DNA of 5,148 nucleotides from Candidatus Zixiibacteriota bacterium (lineage in GTDB: Bacteria; Zixibacteria; MSB-5A5; WJJR01), in assembly GCA_020058315.1 (NCBI GenBank), contig JAGVEK010000191.1, positions 1-5,148 on the forward strand. Reading direction: 5' to 3'. Below the pieces are notes generated by a model, which was given only the letters and a program-made list of their open reading frames with translations, did not search any database and was not told the origin of the DNA. This document shows positions 1-5,148 of this stretch, piece by piece. Position 1 is the first letter of the stretch; each line of letters begins with the position of its first letter. The position numbers were made by a program, and so were the translations under genes.

Positions 1-2111
1 CCGGCAATGGCGCCCCCTGCAATCAAACCACTGGACAGCAGCACACCCGGCGAGAATTCGGCTTCTTCGGCCTTGCTCTTGCCCTTGCGGTCCACGTAAT
101 GCCGGATCATTCCGCCGATGAAGATCGGCGTCGATGTGGAGATCGGCAAATAGCAGCCGACCGCGAAAGGCAAAGCCGAAACCCCGACCAACTCCATCAT
201 CAGCGCCAAGGCAATACCGACTAACACCAAAGCCCATGGTAACTTACGCGTCAGAATCCCGTCGATAATCAAGCTAAACAACCGCGCCTTGGGCGCGTCG
301 AATTTCGTTACCGGAACCAGCCGATGGGTAATCTGACCGGCACTGTTCACCGCGTAACGTCCGGAGGCAATGCCGCCGAGGGCAGACTCCAGCACGAGGA
401 CTTTGGCGGGTCCATCGGCGGTCAGATAACTCGGCGCCGTCTCCGGGAGAGGCCCGCCGGTGTACGCAGAATATTCGGATCCAGTCACCGGTTCAGCGCG
501 CTCAACATCGGTCCCGCAGACGCCGGGATCGATGAGATAGACGATCTTCCCGTTCCCATCGACCAGATACCGTCCGGTGGGGACGCCATTCGTGAGTTCC
601 GGAACCGAAATTTTGCGATAGGACTTCCCCTCCTGCTGGACCACAGCGGCGTTGGCCGGTACGTTCGCGGTAAACTCTGGATACTGGCGCGCGGAGTAGG
701 TTGTCTTGGAATCGTTGAGGAACAAAAGCGTCCAGCCGATCACAATTGCACTTGTGATCACGCCAACAAGAATCCCCCACTGTTGCCGGCTCGGTGTCGC
801 CCCGACCAGGAAACCGGTCTTGAGATCCTGCGCTATCGTGCCGCCATTGGAAGCGGCCACACAGACAATTGCGGCGGTCGTCAGCGCCATTGCCCGGAAG
901 GATATCCCCGTCCAGCCGACAGCTAGAAACAGAAGGCAGGTGATCAGAAGCGTCGCCACGGTCATCCCGGAAATGGGATTGGAAGACGACCCGATCTCGC
1001 CCGTGATGCGGCTGGAAACGGTTACGAAGAAGAACCCGAAAAGGACAATCAGGATGGCCGAAAGAAGATTGATGTTCAAGACCGGGGCGACCCAGATGCC
1101 GAGGATCAGCGCTCCGATTCCGCCAAGCACCCATGTAATGCGGATGTCTCTCTCCGTGCGCGGGATCTCGTGGACTGCCGCCCCCTGCCGGGATGCCTTG
1201 AGTGATCCCATACCCCGTTTGAACGCCCCGATAATCGAGGGAATTGAGCGGATCAGGCTGATAATGCCCCCGGTGGCCACGGCGCCGGCGCCGATGTACA
1301 GGATGTAAGCGTTGCGAATCTCCCCGGGGCTCATGTCGCGGATCAACTTCGTGGCGGGAAAGATCACGGTGCTCAATGCATCGCCGAACGCATGGATGAT
1401 GGGAATCAGAACGATAAACGCCAGCGAGCCACCGGCCATCATGTTAGAAGCGGTCTTCGGGCCGATGATGTAGCCCACTCCCAGAAGCGGCGGTGAAACC
1501 TCCGCCGAAATCGAAGCGCCCTTGAAAAATCGCAGTGTCCAGTCCGACGTATCTTTCCAGAATCGGGTTACCAGATTGAAGAAGGAATAGGCGAATCCGA
1601 TCCCCGCGCCGAGAAACACGGTCTTGGCGGTCGTGCCGCCCTTCTCCCCGACAATCAGAACATCGGCGCAGGCGGTTCCTTCTGGGTATGTCAGTTTCCC
1701 GTGTTCCTGCACGATCAATCCCTGACGCAACGGGATCATCATCAGGACTCCGAGGATTCCCCCCAGAAGCCCGACCAGAAGAATCCGAACGAATTCGAGG
1801 TCCTGGCCCATCAAGAGGAGTGAAGGGAGAGTAAACGCAATCCCCGCGGCAATCGACTCGCCCGCCGACCCAACCGTCTGGACCATGTTGTTTTCCAGGA
1901 TGGTGGCCCGGCCGAGCGCGCGAAAGATCGTAATACTGAGAACAGCGATGGGGATGCTTGCGGACACGGTCAGTCCGACCTTCAAGGCGAGATAGACCGA
2001 TGAGGCCGCAAACCCGATCCCCAGTATGCAGCCCAGCACCAATCCCTTCAGAGTCATCTCCTTGATGGACTGGTTGGGGGCTATATAGGGTTTGAAATGG
2101 GAGTCGCTCAT
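1..2111 (-). CDS. OPT-family oligopeptide (or metal-chelate) transporter, C-terminus cut by window edge
   Basis: Reading the minus strand from the ATG at 2111 gives 703 codons without a stop, running off the window at position 1. The product is a polytopic inner-membrane protein. OPT proteins are secondary transporters, usually proton-coupled, for oligopeptides or metal chelates; the substrate here cannot be read from sequence. Hallmarks seen: LALKVGLTVSASIP (residues 41-54), NNMVQTVGSAGESIAAG (74-90), YPEGTACA (142-149), GEIGSSSNPISGMT (371-384, the typical NPISG motif) and SNGGTIAQDLKTG (421-433). More than a dozen hydrophobic segments can be seen. Residues about 468-606 form a hydrophilic insert, larger than I expect for the family. 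The last visible residues (LLSSGLIAGG) resemble a motif near the family's C-terminus, so perhaps several tens of residues are missing. The start was chosen because MSDSHFKPYIAPNQS matches the usual short N-terminus, although no Shine-Dalgarno precedes it. An in-frame ATG at 2204 behind GAGGG is the alternative and would add 31 residues. The family call is secure. [Confidence was missing from the original entry; the value here was filled in only because the schema requires it.]. Confidence 0.9.
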   Translation of the reverse strand, partial: MSDSHFKPYIAPNQSIKEMTLKGLVLGCILGIGFAASSVYLALKVGLTVSASIPIAVLSITIFRALGRATILENNMVQTVGSAGESIAAGIAFTLPSLLLMGQDLEFVRILLVGLLGGILGVLMMIPLRQGLIVQEHGKLTYPEGTACADVLIVGEKGGTTAKTVFLGAGIGFAYSFFNLVTRFWKDTSDWTLRFFKGASISAEVSPPLLGVGYIIGPKTASNMMAGGSLAFIVLIPIIHAFGDALSTVIFPATKLIRDMSPGEIRNAYILYIGAGAVATGGIISLIRSIPSIIGAFKRGMGSLKASRQGAAVHEIPRTERDIRITWVLGGIGALILGIWVAPVLNINLLSAILIVLFGFFFVTVSSRITGEIGSSSNPISGMTVATLLITCLLFLAVGWTGISFRAMALTTAAIVCVAASNGGTIAQDLKTGFLVGATPSRQQWGILVGVITSAIVIGWTLLFLNDSKTTYSARQYPEFTANVPANAAVVQQEGKSYRKISVPELTNGVPTGRYLVDGNGKIVYLIDPGVCGTDVERAEPVTGSEYSAYTGGPLPETAPSYLTADGPAKVLVLESALGGIASGRYAVNSAGQITHRLVPVTKFDAPKARLFSLIIDGILTRKLPWALVLVGIALALMMELVGVSALPFAVGCYLPISTSTPIFIGGMIRHYVDRKGKSKAEEAEFSPGVLLSSGLIAGGAIA
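294..710 (-). other. Soluble insert in the OPT transporter with a two-copy GRY motif
   Basis: Residues about 468-606 of the transporter lie between two hydrophobic segments (about 443-465 and 622-643) and are polar, so they should form a domain outside the membrane. Within them two stretches align. Residues 509-529 read GVPTGRYLVDGNGKIVYLIDP and residues 580-600 read GIASGRYAVNSAGQITHRLVP, sharing G, GRY, V, G, I and P at matching positions. This suggests an ancient duplication of a small beta-rich unit. Bacterial OPT proteins usually have only a short loop here, to my knowledge. The function is unknown; substrate capture or regulation are guesses. Confidence 0.6.
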
Positions 2112-2177
2112 GTTGCGATGGTAACCGGGGCCTGAATCGATAGCAAGCAGAAAAGCTGCCCTCGAAATCCGGCTGGT

Positions 2178-2199
2178 CCCGGACAAATACTGTCCTGGG
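2178..2199. repeat. Bulged inverted repeat in the transporter leader
   Basis: The arms CCC-GGACA (2178-2185) and TGTCC-T-GGG (2191-2199) pair over eight positions with one unpaired T at 2196 and a five-base loop (AATAC). It lies between the two possible starts of the transporter and upstream of the TPR gene's candidate promoter. It could be an operator for a dimeric regulator or a hairpin in the transporter mRNA leader. It is short enough to be chance, so the call stays tentative. Confidence 0.3.
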
Positions 2200-2226
2200 T
2201 TCATCTGCCCTCGCCGACGGATTCCG

Positions 2227-2256
2227 TTGGTGTTGACCCTTGTGACTGTGTATAAA
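2227..2256 (+). promoter_or_regulatory. Candidate sigma70-type promoter for the TPR lipoprotein gene
   Basis: A TATAAA box at 2251-2256 (five of six matches to TATAAT) is preceded, 18 bases upstream, by TTGGTG at 2227-2232, which shares only TTG with the -35 consensus. Transcription would start near 2263 and leave a leader of about 70 bases before the TTG start at 2334. The -10 box is good and stands out in GC-rich surroundings; the -35 is weak. Confidence 0.35.
2249..2254 (-). promoter_or_regulatory. Candidate -10 box for the divergent transporter gene
   Basis: On the minus strand these bases read TATACA, four of six matches to TATAAT plus the usual first TA and a final A. They overlap the plus-strand TATAAA by four bases. 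The best -35 at 16 bases spacing is GTCACG, which is poor. If it is used, the leader would be about 130 bases to the ATG at 2111 or about 35 bases to the ATG at 2204. Confidence 0.2.
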
Positions 2257-2333
2257 TGGCGCGGAGTCTGCGTGACGGGGTCGGTACTCCGTGCGGACAG
2301 GGTGAATGAAAGCAGACACTGAATGGGAAGCCG

Positions 2334-2408
2334 TTGAGACAGATTAGTACCAGGTTCTGGCGATATCTTGCCACCACAGCCGTGGCGGTGCTCCTCGCAG
2401 GGGGATGT
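2334..2408 (+). other. Lipoprotein (type II) signal peptide with lipobox
   Basis: Residues 1-25 of the TPR protein: arginines at 2, 7 and 10, a hydrophobic core from Tyr11 to Leu21, then AGGC. The cleaved form would begin at Cys25. The -3 residue is Ala instead of the more common Leu, a tolerated variant. Leu20 and Leu21 lie just upstream of it. Confidence 0.8.
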
Positions 2409-4031
2409 GGCGGTTCGAAGCCGAAGCCGGAGGTGTCGGCCGCGCGGGCCCATGCGAACCGGCTGATCGACCCCGTGGCGTTTCAGTATTTTTCGATGGG
2501 TTCGATGGCTTACAGCGAAGGGGATTACCAATCGGCGATTGCGGGTTTCGAGCGTGCGTTGCGGCTGGATCCAGAGTCATCGGAAATCCGATTTGCGCTG
2601 GCGCAGAGTTACGCCAAGATCAGCCTGCCGGATCGGGCAATTGCCCTCGCCTCCGCAATTCAGCCCCAGGACGCCAAGACGCTGGAGTTTCTGGCCGATT
2701 GCTATCGGAAAGCCCAGGACTTTGATCGCGCTTTCGAGACCTATCGGCTGTTAGTCGCTCTCGACACGACGAACGCGGAAGCCTACTGGTACCTTTACCG
2801 CCTGGCGGCCGGCAAGGGACAGACCGATGAAGCAATCACCAGCCTTGCACACGCCGCCCGGCTGCGTGGCGATAGCCGGCTCTACGTGGAGCTCGGTGAA
2901 CTCTGCGGCCGGATCGGCAGATTCGATGACGCTGTCCGTGCCTTCGAAGAATCCCTGCGCCGCGACAGCAGTGCGGCCAATCGCGGTGCTTACGCCGGCT
3001 TGGCGCAGGCGCATGAATCCCGGGGGCGCCCCGAAGACGCCCGGCAGACTTACAGACGAGCCATCCAAACTGCGCCCGAGGACGTGGGGCTGCACAAACT
3101 CCTGATCAATCACTTCCTTCTTCATGAGATGCGCGATTCCGCAGTCACCGAGGTCCAGCAGGTCCTGCTGCTGGCTCCAGAAGACAGGGGAGAGAGATTG
3201 CGGCTGGGGATGCTCTGGTACAACACCAATCGCCAGGAGAAGGCCGACAGTCTATTCGCCGAGTTGCAAAATGACTCTATCCCTTACATCCCGCTTCTCT
3301 ACCTCGGCCGCCTTGCCTTCGACCGGCGAGAGTACCAGAAGGCAAAAGAGTATTTCCGCAAGGCGATCACGAGTAACGACTCGATTCCTGACGCATGGGT
3401 CTTTCTCGCCAACACGCTTTTGAACGAAGATTCCCTGGCTGCCGCAATCGAAACAGGGCAGACGGCAGTGGCCAAAGTCAATGACACACGGCAGGTGTTG
3501 TACTTCCTTGGACGGGCATACGCGCGACACGAACTCTACGATTCTGCCATCGTCTGGTTCGAACGGGTCTACGCTCAGGACAGCACGGACACGCGTATCC
3601 AGTTTGCCCTCGCATCTTCCTTGGAGAGGGGTGGGCGTTTCGACCGGTCGGCTGAGTTGTTTAACAACCTGTTGCGCCAGGAGCCAGACAACGCTCCTGC
3701 GCTCAATTATCTTGGTTACATGTATGCCGACAGTGGCGTCAGGTTGGATGAGTCGCTCAAACTGATCGAGCGCGCCCTCAAGCAGGAGCCCCAGAACGGG
3801 GCCTACCTCGACAGCTATGGCTGGGCGCTGTTTCGTCTTGGTCGTTTCCGGGAGGCCGAAGAGCAAATCCGCAGAGCCATTGATTTCCTCAAGGCCGATT
3901 CCACCCTGTACGAGCACTTGGGTGACATCCTCGCCGCCCAGGGCCGTCACGAGGAAGCTCGCCAGCAGTGGCGCGAGTCTCTAAAACTCCAGCCCAACAA
4001 TCCAGCATTGAAATCCAAGCTCGGAGAATAA
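2334..4031 (+). CDS. TPR-array lipoprotein, probably outer-membrane anchored (LbcA-like architecture)
   Basis: Complete protein of 565 residues. The N-terminus MRQISTRFWR is basic, followed by a hydrophobic stretch and LLAGGC, a type II signal peptide with the lipidated cysteine at residue 25. Gly follows at +2 and +3, not the Asp that retains enterobacterial lipoproteins in the inner membrane, so an outer-membrane, periplasm-facing location is likely. Residues about 48-556 are roughly 14 tandem tetratricopeptide repeats, with the usual W/L-G-Y-A-F-A-P spacing; good examples are SMGSMAYSEGDYQSAIAGFE (54-73), YLGRLAFDRREYQKAKEYFR (323-342) and HLGDILAAQGRHEEARQQWR (528-547). TPR arrays bind other proteins as scaffolds and have no enzymatic activity. 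The C-terminal block LNYLGYMYADSGVRLDES and SYGWALFRLGRFREAEEQ resembles Pseudomonas LbcA, the lipoprotein partner of the protease CtpA, but similar blocks occur in many TPR proteins, so the partner is unknown. The start is TTG because an in-frame TGA sits at 2307-2309 and no ATG or GTG lies between it and the signal peptide; GGGAAG at 2325-2330 is a weak ribosome site. No terminator is obvious after the TAA. Confidence 0.93.
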   Translation: MRQISTRFWRYLATTAVAVLLAGGCGGSKPKPEVSAARAHANRLIDPVAFQYFSMGSMAYSEGDYQSAIAGFERALRLDPESSEIRFALAQSYAKISLPDRAIALASAIQPQDAKTLEFLADCYRKAQDFDRAFETYRLLVALDTTNAEAYWYLYRLAAGKGQTDEAITSLAHAARLRGDSRLYVELGELCGRIGRFDDAVRAFEESLRRDSSAANRGAYAGLAQAHESRGRPEDARQTYRRAIQTAPEDVGLHKLLINHFLLHEMRDSAVTEVQQVLLLAPEDRGERLRLGMLWYNTNRQEKADSLFAELQNDSIPYIPLLYLGRLAFDRREYQKAKEYFRKAITSNDSIPDAWVFLANTLLNEDSLAAAIETGQTAVAKVNDTRQVLYFLGRAYARHELYDSAIVWFERVYAQDSTDTRIQFALASSLERGGRFDRSAELFNNLLRQEPDNAPALNYLGYMYADSGVRLDESLKLIERALKQEPQNGAYLDSYGWALFRLGRFREAEEQIRRAIDFLKADSTLYEHLGDILAAQGRHEEARQQWRESLKLQPNNPALKSKLGE

Positions 4032-4086
4032 ACTCCCCTATAGGACGCCGCGACACGTCGCCGCATGGCCGGGTATCCCCCGCACT

Positions 4087-4106
4087 CGCGGCCGGGGGCG
4101 GCCGCG
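4087..4106. repeat. GC-rich hairpin 1
   Basis: Perfect inverted repeat CGCGGCC (4087-4093) and GGCCGCG (4100-4106) with a six-base loop GGGGGC. It lies 55 bases after the stop of the TPR gene. It may stabilise the 3' end of that mRNA or be part of a dispersed repeat; there is no following T-run. Confidence 0.55.
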
Positions 4107-4151
4107 CCACACCCTCGTCCAGCAGGTGCATCTGCCGATCGAGCCATGTGG

Positions 4152-4171
4152 CGCAGGCGCCCTCGCCTGCG
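4152..4171. repeat. GC-rich hairpin 2 (REP-like palindrome)
   Basis: Perfect eight-base inverted repeat CGCAGGCG (4152-4159) and CGCCTGCG (4164-4171) with the four-base loop CCCT. The compact stem and tetraloop are like repetitive extragenic palindromes. No T-run follows, so it is not a classical terminator, though it could protect the 3' end of the upstream transcript. Confidence 0.55.
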
Positions 4172-4198
4172 TTCACGTCAGAATCGTTCGGCATCCGC

Positions 4199-4226
4199 TT
4201 GACATTTGAGTGATTGTCATTATTCT
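4199..4226 (+). promoter_or_regulatory. Sigma70-type promoter for the dockerin-like secreted protein
   Basis: A perfect -35 TTGACA (4199-4204) is followed after 16 bases by TATTCT (4221-4226), four of six matches to TATAAT. The bases between and around are AT-rich, unlike the GC-rich hairpin region just upstream. Transcription would begin near 4233, giving a leader of about 105 bases. This is the best promoter in the window and makes the downstream gene an independent unit. Confidence 0.55.
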
Positions 4227-4286
4227 CCTTGTACAGGCCCGGATCGCCAGGCCGTGTGTGTTTGAGTCGTTCGAATCGAGATCATT

Positions 4287-4306
4287 CCCGCCATACACAA
4301 GGCGGG
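4287..4306 (+). repeat. Small hairpin in the leader of the secreted protein gene
   Basis: CCCGCC (4287-4292) and GGCGGG (4301-4306) form a perfect six-pair GC stem with an eight-base loop ATACACAA, 33 bases before the ATG. A looser imperfect pairing (GGCC...GGCC) lies at 4236-4253. The stem does not cover the ribosome binding site, so it may serve mRNA stability and not translational control. No known riboswitch fold is recognisable. Confidence 0.4.
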
Positions 4307-4327
4307 TAAGCAGCAGAACCTCACCGA

Positions 4328-4334
4328 GGGAGGA
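4328..4334 (+). promoter_or_regulatory. Strong ribosome binding site
   Basis: GGGAGGA ends five bases before the ATG at 4340. It is the clearest Shine-Dalgarno in the window and fixes the start of the secreted protein, while the other two genes have weak or absent sites. Confidence 0.8.
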
Positions 4335-4339
4335 AGCCC

Positions 4340-5148
4340 ATGCGTTTGAGACAGATGGTGTTGCCGATCATCGTCGTGGCAGCGGCGGTTGCGCTGCTCA
4401 TAGGCGGACCGATTGCGCCCGTCGTCTGGGCGGGTCAGGATGCCTGCAATTGTCCCTACGCAGGTGACCCGAATGGCCAGGGGGTGATCGATATTATGAG
4501 TGTCATCGAGATCCTTGAGAGTGTCTTCAATCTCGGCCCGGTATTCTGGGATCCAGACTGCCCCAAGTCACGCAATGATTGGAACGCTGACGGGATTCTC
4601 GACGTGAGGGACGTCGTCGACGCTGCGGACTACGTTTTTATGGGTGGGCTGTTGCCGGTCAATCCCTGCGATTGCCTTGTCGATCCTTCGCTCTGCGTGC
4701 GGGTTGATGATCACAGTCCGGGATCATCCGGTAACACCGTGGTTGTCGAATCCAAGACTGTGTTTGCGGGTCAAACTGGGGTCCCTGTCGCGATCAAGCT
4801 GACCAATCTGGTGCCGTTACGATATCTCGTTGTTCCTTTGACGGCTCGGTCCATCAGTGCGGGATCATTCATGAGCTCTGTACAGATGGGCTTCGGGGAC
4901 CGGCTGGTCGGTGGTATCCTGGACAACGCCCGGTCGCGCAATCTGTACGCCGACCCGGACGGTACCTGCAAGCCCGGAGGGTTCAGGCTTCCCAGCTACA
5001 ATGTCCACAGCAACAGTCCATTTCCACCTCAACCTGTGGCGGCCTCTCCCGAAGGACTGCTGTTTGCGGCGGGGGCGTTTTTTCTCGGGGGCGACTTGAG
5101 TACCGGAGCGGACGCGACCGGTTCCCTCACGCTGACGATCAATGTGAC
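4340..5148 (+). CDS. Secreted protein with N-terminal dockerin-like domain and beta-rich region, C-terminus cut by window edge
   Basis: The ATG behind a strong ribosome site opens 269 codons with no stop before the window ends. Residues 1-31 are a Sec signal peptide: MRLRQ, a long hydrophobic core and probable cleavage after VVWA (31/32). Residues 36-112 hold two dockerin/EF-hand-like loops. The first is DPNGQGVIDIMS (43-54); the second, DWNADGILDVRD (80-91), has Asp, Asn, Asp, Gly and Asp at the calcium positions. They are framed by cysteines C36-x-C38, C74 and C110-x-C112, with C119 close by, suggesting disulfides in an oxidising compartment. Dockerins bind calcium and usually dock to cohesins; here the role may be structural. 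From residue about 132 (NTVVVESKTVFAGQTGVPVAIKL) the chain is beta-rich and resembles the start of a cohesin-like or adhesin-like sandwich, repeated use of V/I/L alternating with polar residues continuing to 269. No catalytic motif is visible. Gene-level confidence is high; the exact function is unknown and the cohesin comparison is tentative. Confidence 0.85.
   Translation, partial: MRLRQMVLPIIVVAAAVALLIGGPIAPVVWAGQDACNCPYAGDPNGQGVIDIMSVIEILESVFNLGPVFWDPDCPKSRNDWNADGILDVRDVVDAADYVFMGGLLPVNPCDCLVDPSLCVRVDDHSPGSSGNTVVVESKTVFAGQTGVPVAIKLTNLVPLRYLVVPLTARSISAGSFMSSVQMGFGDRLVGGILDNARSRNLYADPDGTCKPGGFRLPSYNVHSNSPFPPQPVAASPEGLLFAAGAFFLGGDLSTGADATGSLTLTINV
4445..4675 (+). other. Cysteine-framed dockerin-like domain (two calcium-loop repeats)
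   Basis: Residues 36-112 of the secreted protein form two loop-helix units. Loop 2 has the standard D-x-N-x-D-G-x-x-D-x-x-D pattern. Loop 1 has Gln47 where Asp is normal and Ser54 at the last position, so it may bind calcium weakly. The helices after the loops (VIEILESVF and VVDAADYVF) are similar, showing the internal duplication typical of dockerins. CxC at each end and a central Cys74 look like a disulfide frame. Confidence 0.7.

Larger units (their letters stand above)
4032..4198. other. Non-coding stretch, candidate extragenic repeat element
   Basis: No open frame here looks like a protein: the short frames on both strands are rich in Pro, Arg and Ala, lack ribosome sites and show no domain. 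The stretch is very GC-rich and contains two stable hairpins (4087-4106 and 4152-4171). No T-tract follows either, so they are not standard intrinsic terminators. The layout, two GC hairpins behind a stop codon, suits a REP-like or MITE-like intergenic element. Only one copy is visible, so this remains inference. Confidence 0.35.

Overview
The window looks like a piece of a GC-rich bacterial chromosome with an outer membrane. It holds three protein-coding genes, two of them cut by the window edges. A lipoprotein with a very long tetratricopeptide array, next to a secreted protein with a cysteine-framed dockerin-like domain, is a combination I associate with uncultured lineages of the FCB group, Zixibacteria in particular. 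That placement is an inference from protein style and is only moderately secure. I see no rRNA, tRNA, CRISPR array, transposase or phage gene.

Layout: (1) Positions 1-2111, minus strand: the first 703 residues of an OPT-family oligopeptide/metal-chelate transporter; its C-terminus lies beyond position 1. It carries an unusually large soluble insert that holds an internal two-copy motif. (2) Positions 2112-2333: a divergent intergenic region with a candidate promoter on each strand, the two -10 boxes overlapping, and a bulged inverted repeat in the transporter's leader. (3) Positions 2334-4031, plus strand: a complete lipoprotein of 565 residues made almost entirely of TPRs, starting at TTG. 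(4) Positions 4032-4339: a 308-base non-coding stretch. Its first half holds two GC-rich hairpins that look like an intergenic repeat element. Its second half holds a convincing sigma70-type promoter and a leader with a small hairpin and a strong ribosome binding site. (5) Positions 4340-5148, plus strand: the N-terminal 269 residues of a secreted protein with a signal peptide, a dockerin-like pair of calcium loops between cysteine clusters, and the start of a beta-rich, cohesin-like domain; it runs off the right edge.

The genes do not form one operon. The transporter and the TPR lipoprotein diverge, and the dockerin-like gene has its own promoter. All three products are predicted to act at the cell envelope (inner membrane, lipid-anchored, and exported), but nothing in the sequence shows that they work together. 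I did not find a clearly new system. The points most worth following are the transporter insert, the possible mobile or extragenic repeat at about 4040-4180, and the unusual N-terminal position of the dockerin-like module.
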